From Eledone cirrhosa (Eukaryota > Mollusca > Cephalopoda > Octopoda > Eledonidae): DNA of 64,000 bases. Of the stretch, positions 44,507 through 57,039 are shown piece after piece. The stretch spans positions 190,091,404-190,155,403 of the forward strand of contig OZ024743.1 of assembly GCA_964016885.1 (NCBI GenBank). The letters are read 5' to 3'. The notes under the pieces were generated by a model. That model was not told the DNA's origin, ran no database searches, and was given only the letters and a program-made list of their open reading frames with translations. The first letter of the stretch is position 1. Every line of letters starts with the position of its first letter. The translations under genes and the position numbers were made by a program.

Positions 44507-46460
44507 ACCTGCTAACGTGAAAGGAACTGTTATTTGAATATCTTATTTTGAATAATATATTAAAGCAATATTAAATTGAAAACTGATTGTTGATGTGTCA
44601 TGCGAAGTTATTTACTACCAATAAACTTGTAATTTACTTCAGATCTTTAGAACCGGTCACGCTAGTCACTTATTTGTCTCAGACTACATTAAACAGTAAA
44701 ACTGGAATTTTCTTTTCATATTTTCAAATAAATGTTTTATATATATATTAGAGATTATATTGGTTTCCTTTGACCAGGTACAATTTGCTTTTAGACCGTA
44801 AACATTTTGGATTGAATTGATCTGTAGCAAGTACAGCATACCACCTTATCCCCATTGTATCATTGGAATATTTAGGAAGATATAATATGGCACCAATCAA
44901 ACTGGCTCCCATTTTGAGACGTACGAAAATTTCAAATAATTTTGTTTCATACTACACAGGCTTATGGATCTGAAAAATAGTTTGCTAGGTAGGGTTTTTC
45001 ACTGTTTCTAAAGGATGTATTTACTATTTTGTGGATACATATGTTGCTGGGAATGAAGCTGACAGCTTTACTGGGGGTAGATACTAACAAGCTACTGCAA
45101 GGTTATTATTGTTGAAACATGTGTCATAGTGTGCAAAAACTACGAGTAGTTGGGTGGCCGATTATATTAATTTGAATCAGGTTAACGAATTGGGAAAATG
45201 TATAATGGTATCAGTGAAGCTATTTGTGAGTATATTTATGATCATGCTGGGAGGCCTTTTTTGCTGTTCAACGAAAGGAATATGTCAAGATCTTAATCGT
45301 AGTGGAAATTATGTATCTTAAGTTTTTTTATGTTCCGGTCTTCATGGTCTGGTTCTGGTGGGTAATTTTGGTGTGTAGTTCTGTTAGCTGATAAGTATTG
45401 ATAGAAGAATTCTATGAGACGGAGTTTGTGGTCCAAACAAAGAGATGAGGCTTACATATCAATGTTATGCTTTATATCTTATCTCTGTCTAGCAGAGGGA
45501 CATACGCACTCCGATATGCAATGATGAATCATCTAGGATAGTGTATGACTGTGTCCCCATATAGAACTTTCTCTCCTTTCTCCATTTCCCAGTCTATTTG
45601 CATATATCTGCAGGTTGTTTTTGTGTAAAGGTGGGCAAGGTGAACTTGGCAGTTGCTATACTATACTCTACAGTTCTTGTGGTGGTGTTGTTAATGTTAA
45701 ATTTGTCACGGTTTTATTTTAAGTATATTTGTCTACTATTTTTAGAAAGCTGTCTAACTGTGTAATGTCTTCCTCGTTGTCTCTCAGATATAAAACTATT
45801 TAAATATGCCTTGTTTCCATGTGATTGTCATTAGTAACATTCTTACTCTAGAATCCTTATTTCATCTAAATTTTGAAGTTAGGAAAGTGACTTAAACTGA
45901 CTCTCCTTTTCAAGTATATTGTAGTGTGTAATTATGTGTACTACGATAAAGCGAATACAAATGATGTTGACACTTCTGGTTTTCCTTGTGTTTGTAAGAT
46001 AAGCGGTATCATTGCATTACATGTATGTGTATGGGTTAATGATTTTACACTCAGGAGTGTTATAATACCACATAAGTAGTCGGCTAAATACCTGCGTTTT
46101 CCCTCTTGATTCAGAGCTCGAACAATGGCATCCAATACGTGTCCGTTCATATTTTCCAAACGATTTTGGTATCTATATTATAACAAATCCTCTGTGTTGA
46201 ATGCTCATTATTCAAACAGTGTCCTTGCCTTATACTCCATCCTATCTTTTATAGCATATTACTCCTATTACTACGTTATCCAGTATAATCGGTCATTTCC
46301 CGAAGAGAGGATGGTGATTGAAAGTAAACTAACTGATGAAATAGATCAAGTCACCACCTAGAGTTTCCACAGAAAATTTCATTTGAGCCAGGTTGTTTAT
46401 ATTTAGCTGCTCCCTATCCAAATAACTTGAACTAATAAATGCTAGTGTCAACTATCTTAT
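44507..46460. other. AT-rich background, no gene seen
   Basis: No recognisable coding frame or repeat family. Short frames at 45941-46361 lack domains. Confidence 0.55.
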
Positions 46461-46530
46461 ACAATGCATGTATGTATGTATGTATGTATGTATGTATGTA
46501 TGTATGTATGTATGTATGTATCTATGTATG
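46461..46530. repeat. (ATGT)n array
   Basis: About 16 tandem ATGT units, one with a substitution. Confidence 0.9.
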
Positions 46531-46534
46531 GAGC

Positions 46535-46975
46535 TCTTAAGAGTCAATGGCCATCCAAAATCACGGGAGAGATGACCCCTTAGCCTTTGTCAAGGCAGAA
46601 TTCTAGGAGAAGGAAAACTCTGATATAACACCTGCAACCCTGATGGTATCCAATGATGTTGAATTGTTCTTCTTTTTGGTAAATATCATCTTGGTTAAGA
46701 GAGTGGGACTGGCTTTGTGCAGTGCCTTTGCTCACTATAAAAGCTTCACGGCACAGGCATTGCTTTATATCTGGAGATCTCTCTGCACTTGTCGTCACAT
46801 GGTACCATGGGCCCAGCACTATGTGTCAATAATTGTCACAGGTGTAGTGTTTGTACCAGAGTTTTCTAGTCGCTGGCTGGACTAAAAAGTCACACTTGTT
46901 CAGCGCATCGGTAGGGGTTCTCCTACATGGATATAAAGTAGTGGCCGTACTCGAAAACGTGTTGGCAGCCACCAT
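46535..46975 (+). repeat. Unclassified interspersed repeat between (ATGT)n arrays, copy 1
   Basis: Positions about 46555-46765 match 47335-47560 imperfectly in direct orientation (landmarks aagagagtgggactggctt and cgggcattg/caggcattg). The piece resembles a cephalopod RTE-type non-coding repeat that I recall only loosely. No open frame with a known domain. Confidence 0.5.
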
Positions 46976-47056
46976 GTATGTATGTATGTATGTATGTATG
47001 TATGTATGTATGTATGTATGTATGTATGTATGTATGTATGTATGTATGTATGTATG
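46976..47056. repeat. (ATGT)n array
   Basis: About 20 perfect units, and the cause of several spurious repetitive frames on both strands. Confidence 0.9.
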
Positions 47057-47334
47057 GGTCACTCTTTAGTGATAATGGTACAGTACAACCTATCGCGGGA
47101 TCATTGGAGACTAAACAGACAACCCCACCAACTTTACTTGGCGAGGAGGGTGATTTGGAAACCCTGCAGTCCAAAAAACAAAATCTGACAAAGGGCGGAA
47201 GAACTCATAAGACCATCCAAAAATGTGTAAATATGTATATACGTGTATGCATGTGTATGTATGTATGTATATATATATGTGTATGTATATGCGCGGGAAC
47301 ATAGAAATAATCGGGCTAGATACCCGATCGCGCG

Positions 47335-47560
47335 GTTAAATCACTGGGTGTGAACGACCCCCTAGCATTTGTCAGGGCATACCTCTAGGAAAAGGCAACC
47401 CAGGAAACTGGGATAACTCCGATATAAAACCTGCGGCTCAGTAGTTACCGGTGATGTTGATCTTTTCTTCTTTTCGGGTTATAGCTACTGTTGCTCAGAG
47501 AGTGGGATTGGCTCAGTGCAGTCTTTCCTCACTTTAAAAATAATATTCAAGCACGGGCAT
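47335..47560 (+). repeat. Unclassified interspersed repeat, copy 2
   Basis: Diverged direct repeat of about 46555-46765, separated from it by the tetranucleotide array and 280 bases of further sequence. Confidence 0.5.
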
Positions 47561-47950
47561 TGCAGGATAGCAATAATTGATAATTATTAATAATTTTATA
47601 TCGTGCAATTGCCCTAATTGATAACGAGGGGGCAGCCATAATCATGTATGTATGGACAGATAAATAGGTGAATGAACCTGTAACTCTCGTTGGAGTCATA
47701 GGGGCGTCGTAGTGATATATTGCATTTCTTGAACATTTTAAACATAAGTATACCCTTTCAGGTCTGAACGTAACTCATGTCTTCCAGTGAAAGATATAGA
47801 ATGATAGAGAGAAAGTAAGAAACAGATAAAGAGAAAGAAATGATCACAGAACTGAACGCAAATTCATTGCCTATTCTTCTACTCTATTCAGATATAAGAA
47901 TTCTAGGGATTCGATAAATTTGGTCTGATAAGTACCAATATCCGAACTGG

Positions 47951-48157
47951 GTAAATAATTGTTTCTACTTTAGGCACAAGGCCAGCAATTACCCAGTGCA
48001 TTACTGGTACTTTATTTTTATCGACCCCGTAAGGATGAAAAGTAAAGTCAACCTCGGCGGGATTTGAACTCAGACCGTAAAGGGACGTAACTATGCTGGA
48101 AAGCATGGCGTCCGACCCTCTACCGATACTGCCAATCCACCGCCCTGAGTAAATAAT
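47951..48157 (-). repeat. Type 1 SINE with 9-bp target-site duplication, minus strand
   Basis: Body about 47960-48148, flanked by gtaaataat at 47951-47959 and 48149-48157. Well preserved, apart from a one-base insertion in the T run near 48017. Confidence 0.9.
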
Positions 48158-48639
48158 GAAAATCATTGCCCATACCACAGGCTTTGTATTTATGATGGCT
48201 CCGAAATAGATATGTGAAAACTTTAAAGACTGCTATTCTAGTGTTAACTTAGGCTATACATAAAGAAAAGCAATTTTGGAAAAATAATGATTATATTTTT
48301 CTTTTTTTGTGACAACCAAGTAGAAACCAATACAATTTAGAGCATTAAAAGAGAAACAACTAAAGCAAAATAAATTCACCAATAAAAGTTATTTTCTAAG
48401 TAATGAGTAAATTTCATTTTCTTTTGAAATTTGAATATAAATCCGCTCACGTACCTATTAGCATAAGAATACACTTCTCCCATAAATCTTTATGCTTCAT
48501 GATTCTAGAATATAATTAAACATATATCACACTCTCAGACACACATGAATATGGATACATATACGTATGTATGAATAAATATCTGTATTAATTGATGTTT
48601 AAATTTAGCTGTACATACGAACACACGCTCACACATATA

Positions 48640-48688
<49 letters not shown>

Positions 48689-49161
48689 ACATAAACACTC
48701 ATATGTGTGTGCGTATGTCTATGCATATATATATATATATTTCTGTATACACCTGCACTATAATAGAGATAAATTCATATCGATCTATGCATAAATGACA
48801 TCCTTATGTTCTGACTGGTTGTGGTAGTTTCATTATATAAGCCTGATTAAGCTGAATATGGCGATAATATCTTAATGATGTTAAATTCAAGTGGTTATTG
48901 GAAAGGAAAATGCTTGTTAGAAATACGCTCTTCACCAATATAATGTTAAACATCACCTTCGTTCATTATATACTTAAAAACTCTTATTAAATTTTTATTT
49001 GGATATTAAATTGGAACTCTTAGGTTATCATGATGTTTGACATATTTCTGCGGGAAACCACATTATATTTCCATAGTTCAGTCTCTCTGTAATTGAGCCT
49101 AATGTGCCTTTGACTATTGTATTTGCAATAGGATAGTCTCTTTTAAATTTTCTTTTGGGAA
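48158..49161. other. AT-rich background with a (TA)n array
   Basis: (TA)n at about 48639-48682 and a shorter one at 48725-48741. No gene seen. Confidence 0.6.
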
Positions 49162-49446
49162 TGCGAACGGCTTAGTCGCTAGAGCGTTAGGCTTATAATC
49201 ATCAGGTTGTGAGTTCAATTTCCTGACTGGGTAGTGTATTGTGTTTTTCAGTAAAGCACTTTATTTCTCATTACTCTAGTTAACCCAGCTGTAGAAATGA
49301 GTTGTGACGTCACTGGTGCCAAACTGGATCGGCATTTGGCTTTCCCTTGGACAACATCAGTGGCGTGAAAAGAGGAGGCCGATATGCGTGGGCAACTTTC
49401 TAGTTGCAAAGCACATGGTCATTCGTGACTGAGGAGGGTCTCTAGC
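49162..49446 (+). repeat. tRNA-derived SINE of a second family, plus strand
   Basis: tRNA-like head cggcttagtcgctagagcg (A box) and ggttgtgagttcaatttcc (B box), then aaagcactttatttctcatt and a body with gacgtcactggtgccaaact, ending ggagggtctctagcg. The same head and core occur at 63845-64000. The two families differ in all but the promoter boxes. Confidence 0.75.
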
Positions 49447-49562
49447 GCTACTCTATTTCATCGTTATATTGCTTGTTGTATTAGATACAATTGATGACTA
49501 TGATCGTTTAAATGCATTGGAAAATATAAAGAGAAGATTAAAAATCTGATAGTATTTAAAAT

Positions 49563-49860
49563 ATGCAGGTAGCAGATTGGTACAAATGTTAGAGCACTAG
49601 ACGAAATGATTTGAGGTTTTATTCCAGCCCTTTGAAAACTATATTGAAATAACACAGATGACTTCCCTTTTCATCTTTCCAGAATCAATCAGAAAATGGT
49701 AACGGATTGACGGACTTCGTTGGAGAGTCGTATAGAATGCTTTGTAATATTTGTTTCATCTCTTTATGTTCTGAGTTCAAATCCTGTTGTAACCTGCATG
49801 GGTGGAATATTCACTCATTCACTTTTAGCAGAAACTGCTCTGTCACAGGTATTTAAGTCA
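49563..49860 (+). repeat. Two decayed tRNA-derived SINE pieces
   Basis: At 49569-49635 a stretch (gtagcagattggtacaaatg, gaggttttattcc) has tRNA-like box spacing. At 49700-49800 gttctgagttcaaatcctg is a clear B-box-like region preceded by a decayed head. Both lack good tails. Confidence 0.35.
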
Positions 49861-50204
49861 GGCCTCTGATTTGAACTTAATTTCCTACTATTCTGCCACC
49901 AGTCTTTGAGGCTCCTTAAAAGGTCCATAGCTATTGTTTGTTCTCCTGACTAAGCAATACAAATTATATTCGTTGATGTTCTCATCTGTAGAACTCTATT
50001 ACATTCAAAATTACAGTTTTTAAAGTGTTTGCCAGCTACTTCTGGGCCACTCCTAGTTATTGGCACAAATGATCACTTCCATCATTAAAAACGTCTGAAC
50101 AGCTTTTTCTGAGAAATAATTTTTCATTATTCCATTACACATTTTCATATTTTACATATTTTTCTAATCTGAATCTCATAATATTTTCACTGGTAAATCA
50201 AGTT

Positions 50205-50400
50205 TCTGTCTACAGTAATATTTCTCGTTGTTTATCATGTACAGCAAGCTACTTGAGGTCGTCCATATATACAAAAGATTTGTATCCGTTTCCAGCCCTG
50301 TTTACATGACAGTTAAATTTTCCAGTGCCAGAGAAAAGAGAAGTGGCCATAGAGAGTTCTCTTGAAATATTCTTCTTCTATTTAAGGTAGGTTCATTCTT
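50205..50400 (-). pseudogene. R2-like LINE reverse transcriptase relic
   Basis: On the minus strand one frame reads LWPLLFSLALENLTVM, and a second, after a small indel, reads NRAGNGYKSFVYMDDLK then a stop and LAVHDKQ. The YMDD box and its surroundings fit the RT of the R2-like group, whose endonuclease pieces are at 39548-40620. Only about 65 codons are recognisable and they are frameshifted. Confidence 0.5.
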
Positions 50401-52540
50401 TATAGTCCACCATCCTTTTCTCTATGTTGTATTACAATTTATCATATGCGTGTGCTCTAAATTGATTTGTTGAGCAGATTGTAAATGACGGCATCGAAAT
50501 CATTGGATATCGATCTAAAACCTTATTATAATTAATTCTCTAAAACGTTTCTTTAATTATGATCGAGTGCTCCATTTCGTGAAGTCATGCTGCTATATTA
50601 AGCATTACCACAAACCAAGGTCTGTCACCCACTGCTACTGTCAATTGCCGATCGACTAGTAGTTAATGCCACACGTGGAATATCGGCACAAACTTGAACA
50701 TTTAGTAGTAAGGTCGATTTTCGGAACTCCCACATAGAGCTAATGGCTGACGAGTATTCACTTGTCCAGAATATGGTGATTATGGATTTATTATTAATCG
50801 ATGACCAGCGGATTCTCCACGGAATTTGAAATGATACTGTACCACTGTACCAGGACATAGATCTGGATTTTTGTGCACTAAACTAGGAAGAGACTAGCTG
50901 TTTCGATTGTTGAAATTTTGAATGCTTTAACATATTCATATGATAATGTCTTGATACAAAATTTACACTGTTTTAGTAGCTTAGGCCTCTGGGTGGGAAT
51001 GTTGTATTACAATTAATCATATGCATGTGCTTCAAATATATATATATGCGCGCGTGTTTGTATGTATGTGTATCCATATATATTCAATTACACATGTATT
51101 CACACTTACAGAGAAACTTGAAATTAAATGCATTGTAATTTGCTCTAATGTTTCAATACATAACAATTAATTGATGTACAATTAACACGAACGATAAATA
51201 TATTAAAGCAAAAGTTTTGGAGTATATATACTTTTAATACAGTTTTATGACAGTCATTTGCATAGAAATTTGACTGATGACATTTCAGACTACGCCTGTT
51301 TAACACCTTATAGCGTTATATTGTTTTTAGTTTAAAAAATGACAACACTTTTGGAATTTCGTAAAGTATTATATTACGAGAGGCTAATATAAATGTTGAT
51401 ACCTCTTTTGTTCAATCTATTTATTAAATATCAAAAGCTATCCATTAGAAAGACATTGCAGTTTCTCATGGAATTCTGATATTGAACACGAGATGTACAA
51501 AGCCAAAGAGAAATTGAGATCAGGAAGATGTGTTTGAATATAACATTTTTTTATTTTATAAAAGACATAAATAAATTCAAATATTTTCGTTGACATTTAT
51601 AAAAACAAAATAGTGTTTCTTTTATTATTCCTGATTGCAATTAGCCCTCAGAAAAATGTCTCTTATTTAATACATTATGATATAATAAACGAAATTAGAC
51701 TTATTTATATATTTTATTAACACATAGATGATGTGGTTGTTGTCGATGTGTTGTTGATAGTGTGAGAATGGTGAAGGTTATGGGAGAAACAGTATTCTTG
51801 TTGAAATTGATGTTTTAGGTCATGGTAACGATGAGATAGATAAGAGGAAGATAAGGTGGGGAAGGAATATGCTGTTATCTAGAAAATAAGTAATTATGTG
51901 GTTTAAATTGCAATTAGCTCAACCAGTTGCTCAGCTACATTGTAAGTGATCTTCTGCTTTGATGGATATGGATTCATCTCTAACCAGTGGCACATATTAT
52001 CCAATTTCATTGCGCATTTCAGCGTTGCACATATCTCTATTATTTCCCTCTAAATCTAAACGACTTTCTTACTTTTAATATACACATTCCATTAATCGTG
52101 TTCTTATATACAGGAAAATAACCATCGATGAAAGAATGACAAGCTGTTATCTAAGTTCTTTGTACAAACCACCTCAATACATAGAAAGTAATTTAAATTC
52201 GAGCTTGTTACATCCATTTTAATGGGGCATTTCAGAAAAAATTAGTTTTAATATTGAGTTAATTTTTACTTACAATAGCGTTAAAGGTTGATTCTCTCTA
52301 CGTACCTACCTACCTATCTACGTATCTATCTCTCTGGGATGGACATACGCGTGAAACTTGCTGGGTAAGTTCTGCCTAAATTTCTATAGAAATTCCTAAC
52401 TGTAAACCTTTATTTTTATACCAATTTGTAGAGGAACTGCCAGGTCAAATTTTCATCTGGTCAATCTATCAAAATATTCTACGCCTTTAGGCGAAATAGT
52501 TCACAAAAGTTTTTTTGGAAAAGCTAACATTTTTTAAAAA
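50401..52540. other. AT-rich background, no gene seen
   Basis: The minus-strand frame at 50625-50858 (77 codons) has no domain I recognise. Otherwise AT-rich, with small (TA) and (TCTA)-like patches. Confidence 0.5.
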
Positions 52541-52626
52541 ATGACTGAAGCTTCTTCACCAACATTCGAAGGAGGAAAGGGGGAAGATATGCTTACAGCT
52601 TCCCCCTGCCACTGTCATAGTAGCAG

Positions 52627-53826
52627 ATGTCAAAGACAAAGGTCAGCCAGAGGAAGGATTTTCTCCACCTGCTGACCAACAACTTGACGTTGCCATGGCA
52701 ACAAACCAAAAAATGTGAAACAATGAACAAAACCAACACAACCAGCGGCACCAGCAACAACAACAACAACAATGCTACGAACGAAAACAACACCAACAAC
52801 AATAACAATAACAACAACAAGACCAATAACTGCAACAAGGAAGTAAACGACAAAATATCATTTGCGCAAACCGTAAAGAAAACGGTAAGCTATACTCTGG
52901 TAGATATTTCAAATGCAAATGAGCTTTTGAATAACGCCAGACAATATGTAACTTTTGGGGAGAACGGATCATTCTCCATAAACTCTCCCCCAGATTTGCG
53001 AAGAGAAGCTGCCTTGAAAACTATGGTTTTCAGGACAGTCTCAAACAAAACCCGAACACCGACTCAACTTTCACAAGGCGAAATTGAGTTGGTTTTAGAA
53101 GGTACCTTAAAAGACATTGCTTTCATTCAGAAGGGTAGACTCTACGGGAGTTTATCCATTCTGATGAAAGACCAACTGACGGCACAGAAATACTCTGTGT
53201 CGCCAATTGTGTCACCGTTGTTCACCCTTTTCCCCACTTACATGGGGAAAAGAACACAGAAAATAAAAATCCAAAGTATCACACCAAATATTGATATTTG
53301 GTGGGTACTATGTGGATTTTTAAACCTAGAAAAAGACACAATAATATCGGTATGTAAGTCCTCCGGCGATCTGTTCAGCGGAACTAGCCTGGAAATTCTT
53401 GTCCAAATGACATCAGAACGAATAGCTAGGATCCCGGAACGTGTGCTGCTGGATGGACTTATATACATAAACATTTCGGTCGAGGGTAGGCGGCCCTCAT
53501 GTTACCACTGCCTAAGCAGGGGTCACCTGAGAGCTTCCTGTACGCGGCTAACTAGCCCCAAAAAGGCATTACTGCCTACACCTGCAACACCAGCACAACA
53601 ATCACCACCACGACCACCACCACAAAAACAACAACATAAAAAAATAGTGACAACAAAACAAACGACAAACACAGTCCCACCCAACCCCTCCCCACCTAAA
53701 ACAACTCCAGAAACACCCACACACATATCAGCTCCCCAAAATGTACCCCTCTCCAACAACACGGATGAGGCCTCATCATCGTCACCCAGTGACGAAGAGG
53801 GAGAGCCTTTCCGACCAGTAAAATGA
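52627..53826 (+). CDS. LINE ORF1, gag-like protein with CCHC knuckle (E)
   Basis: An open frame of 399 residues. N-terminal asparagine-rich tract (about residues 33-75), then a conserved middle region (VNDKISFAQTVKKTVSYTLV ... LIYINISVEGRRPSC). The knuckle CYHCLSRGHLRASC at residues 292-305 is a perfect C-x2-C-x4-H-x4-C. A P/T/Q-rich tail ends DEEGEPFRPVK. It is shorter than the ORF1 of copy B mostly in the low-complexity parts. In another frame, the ATG at 52694 gives MATNQKM, which resembles the start of copy B (MATKKN). The original start may therefore have been there with a later frameshift, and the first 30 residues of the present frame may not be native. Function by family: RNA binding in the retrotransposition particle. 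Confidence 0.75.
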   Translation: MSKTKVSQRKDFLHLLTNNLTLPWQQTKKCETMNKTNTTSGTSNNNNNNATNENNTNNNNNNNNKTNNCNKEVNDKISFAQTVKKTVSYTLVDISNANELLNNARQYVTFGENGSFSINSPPDLRREAALKTMVFRTVSNKTRTPTQLSQGEIELVLEGTLKDIAFIQKGRLYGSLSILMKDQLTAQKYSVSPIVSPLFTLFPTYMGKRTQKIKIQSITPNIDIWWVLCGFLNLEKDTIISVCKSSGDLFSGTSLEILVQMTSERIARIPERVLLDGLIYINISVEGRRPSCYHCLSRGHLRASCTRLTSPKKALLPTPATPAQQSPPRPPPQKQQHKKIVTTKQTTNTVPPNPSPPKTTPETPTHISAPQNVPLSNNTDEASSSSPSDEEGEPFRPVK

Positions 53827-54396
53827 AAAAAGAAAAGACATAACACAAACAAAAATGCAACAAACACACAAACACCAACACAAGCGATGCAAACAGCACA
53901 AACAAAAACACCCCCTCCTGAAAACAAAATACCTACTACAAAACGTAAACACACACAAGAACCACAAACAAAAAGAAACCCAACACAACAAAAATGTTAC
54001 ACCTACATAAATACTAACAATAAAACTTTAACAGACACCATATATAAAAAAACCCTTCGGTGGAGACCGAAGGGAAAACTTTTACACACTCTTCGGAGAA
54101 TCCTAATCTTAAAATGATTAGGACCTCCATGGACACACATAAACAATTAAAAGAAAAATTTCCTAACGACGTAGGTAACCCCTGCGTCAAACCCTACAAT
54201 CGAGTCCTGTTAAAATGTTTCCCCATCCCACCAGACACCCCCTACCCACCAAACATATTTGTCCCCACCCCTCCAGAGACCACCACCCCACCAAACAACC
54301 CCTCTAACAGCCCCATGGAAACTGTGCAGCCTGGTCCTCAGGAGACGAAGAGGTGAGTGATTTGTTTTCCTCTTCTTTTAACTTTTCAGCACCAAC
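53827..54396. other. A- and C-rich inter-ORF spacer of LINE E
   Basis: Low-complexity caacaa/acaaac sequence, then a small inverted repeat (cccttcggtggagaccgaaggg at 54053-54074, stem cccttcgg/ccgaaggg). No frame with a domain. Corresponds in position to the ~530-bp spacer of copy B. Confidence 0.6.
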
Positions 54397-56990
54397 ATGG
54401 CCAATATAAGGGTTGGATATGTGAATGTACGCGACCTGGGGATGCCCTGGAAACAGGGCAAACTCATAAACGACCTCAGGTCGCACAGTATGGATGTAGT
54501 AGCAATTTGCGAGTCGAGGATCCACAGTGAGCAACAACTGGCCCCCATCTTCGACGACTTTGAGATCTACGCACCTTTCTGTCATCTGGGAGTGGGGGTG
54601 GAGCTGCCGTTTTGCTGCGGAAACACCTGAACCTCGTAACACAGACGGTACATCTGGACCCGGAGGGCCGACTGTTGGTCCTAGACGTTGACGGTAGTGA
54701 AGGTGGGGCCTTTAGGCTGGTGGCTCTATATGCCCCATCCGGGACACTGCGGCCAGACTTCTCCAAACGTCTAGAGACTTTTCTGGGAACGTCCCGCTCC
54801 TGCTGTTAGTGGGGGACTGGAATGGAGTCCTAGATGCACGTTGGGACTATGTGGGAGCATGTCCGGATAGAGGGTGTGTAACATCCTCAAACAGTTAATC
54901 GGCCGATTTGACCTGGCCGATAGATATCGACTAGATTTTCCAACTGTGCCACTGTGGACGTGGACTAATAACTGCGGAACATCTAGATCGTACCTAGATA
55001 GGGTTCTAGTTAGAAAGAAGGATAGGGACATGTTAAGCTGTCCACAAATGTTCATGGTTGCCTATTCAGATCACAAATTAGTGACCTGCTTAGTCAACCT
55101 TGACAAAACCCATAGACAGGGATCCGGCTACTGGAAGCTGAACTTGTCGTTACCGACATGCAAAGCCTACAGTAGACGGATTAGCACTTTAGTTAAGCAG
55201 CACTTGACGGGGGCCATCGTCAACAACAGATAGTGGTACTCTCTCAAGAGGGCAGTTAGATTAGACTCGATAGGTTTTAGTAAAGAATTAGTGTTAGATA
55301 GAAATAAGACCGATAAGGAACTGGTAGATAAAGTAGAAGAGGCACTTAGGAGTGGCAACGTAGCCAGCGTGCTAGCAACGAGAACGATATTGGACCAGTT
55401 CTTCGACGCAAAGCATGAAGGCTGCGTTGTCAGAAGCAAAATACGTGCTCTGGGAAACGGAGGAGCCAAAGCTGTTAGCTGGGCCCGAGTGACGGAGGCG
55501 AAAAGTGGCAACAAGTCCACGATTCGGTTTTAGAAGGACCAAGACGGACGCGTGATACGTGAGCCGAAGCAAATGTGCGCGGCCTTTCAGCGGCACTTTG
55601 CTCAACTGTTAGGGCAGTGCGGCGCGCCGGGAGGGGCTATGGATTTCGGTTCATATCTCGACGGCCTACCGCGACTCTCGGACAGCGAGGCGAAGTTCTG
55701 CGAAAGGCCGATTTCGGCCGCTGAGATGGGGGACGCGCTGAGCCAATGCAGCAAACGCAAATCTCCAGGTCTCGACGGTCTACCCTACGAATATTACGTA
55801 GCAATGCCGGACTTGTTCTCCGGTCTCCTGGAAGCGGTCTGCTGCAACTGGCGGCAGAACGGGAGAATTCCCAGTTCTGTGGCCAAGGGCGTAATCACGT
55901 TAGTCAGGAAGGACGAGAATAAGGGGGATGACATAGGCAACTTCCGGCCCATAACTCTGCTCAACACAGAGTTACAGATTTTGGCCAAGGTGATGGCAAA
56001 GAGGCTGGCGCTTGTCGTCGAAAACCTGGTGGGAGAAGCGCAGACATGCACAATCCTGACCAGGTCCATACACGACAACCTCCACCTCATGCGATACATC
56101 ATAGAGAGGGTAGGGTGTAAACCCGGCTTCTGTGGGGCCCTGATCAACTTGGATCTGTCTAAGGCTTTCGATAGAGTTGACCATCGTTACCTGGATGCGG
56201 TGCTCGAGGCGGCAGGCTTCGGTCCCGTGATCAGGGGCTGGATTGCTGCAATGCACAACAGCAACATCTGCTCAAGGGTCAAGGTGAACGGATACCTCTC
56301 GGAGCCGTTCCATATCAAGCGATCCATCCGACAGGGAGTCCCTCTTTCCTCCCTTCTGTACGTACTGACTCTCGAGCCACTACTGCAGAAGTTGGAGCTA
56401 TTGCAGGGCATCCCTTTGGAACCGGGACTGCGAAAAGCAGCGTCGGCCTACGCCGACGACGTGACAGTAATGGTGTCGAGCACCTCGCAAATCGCGGAGA
56501 TCGGCACCTTACTGGAGGAATACGAAAGGTTCACAGGAGCGAAGCTGAACCGGGACAAATCCGTCGGTTTGCAACTCAGAACGTGGAGAGGCAAACCGAT
56601 GCCGTCCGATGACGTCGTCTGACGCTGGACGGAAGGACCGGTAAAGCTGCTCGGGGTCTGGTTTGGTCCTGACTTCCAGGTGGAGAAGAACTGGAACGAG
56701 GTGACGGCCAAGGTGTTTGCGCTCACCCAGAAGTGGACCGAGTGCAAACTATCCTTTAAAGGTCGAGCGGAGGTGGCGAATACTTTTATAGCGTCCGTTA
56801 TCTACTATCCCTTAACCGTTGCGCCCTGTCCAGCCAAAACGCTCACCAAAATGGAAGAAGAATCAGGATGGAGAGAGAGGTGCTGTACCCCAGCAAATTT
56901 TATAAAAGGTGGGTGAATGTGGCAAAGATAGCCCGAGTGGTTGGGCCTTCTCTCTATATAAGCCTAGCAAATTTTATAAAAGGTGGGTGA
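54397..56990 (+). pseudogene. LINE ORF2 with stops and a large C-terminal deletion (E)
   Basis: Starts MANIRVGYVNVRDLGMPWKQ. Endonuclease motifs: AICESRI, LVGDWNGVLDARWD (about 54808), YSDHKLVTC (about 55065). RT: KRKSPGLDGLPYEYYV, NLDLSKAFDRVDHRYL, RQGVPLSSLLYVL (Val in place of Cys in the other copies), SAYADDVTVMV (about 56445). Lesions: frameshifts near 54600 and 54810-54890, nonsense codons at 55231-55233 and 55531-55533, and another at about 56620. After PLTVAPCPAKTLTK (about 56850) the frame jumps to REVLYPSKFYKRWVNVAKIA, so roughly 280 residues, including the C-terminal knuckle, are deleted. The family tail RVVGPSLYISL is kept and then runs into a tandem duplication of itself. Confidence 0.8.
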
Positions 56991-57039
56991 TTGTGGCAAA
57001 GATGGCCCGAGTGGTTGGGCCTTCTCTCTATATAAGCCT
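56892..57039 (+). repeat. 74-bp tandem duplication at the ORF2 C-terminus of LINE E
   Basis: Two units with two or three differences at 56892-56965 and 56966-57039. The unit covers the last coding residues and the start of the 3' UTR, so the stop codon now used (56988-56990) lies in the second unit in a different frame from the first. Confidence 0.85.

Noticed and set aside
46826..47304. Frames with repeated MYVC or IHTY units
   Set aside because: They are translations of the (ATGT)n microsatellite.
48535..48726. Minus-strand frame with a YIYIYI core
   Set aside because: Translation of a (TA)n array.
49162..49240. Possible tRNA gene from A- and B-box-like motifs
   Set aside because: The head is followed by a SINE body, and the acceptor-stem ends do not pair convincingly. 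The same applies to 63845-63910 and to the heads of the type 1 SINEs.
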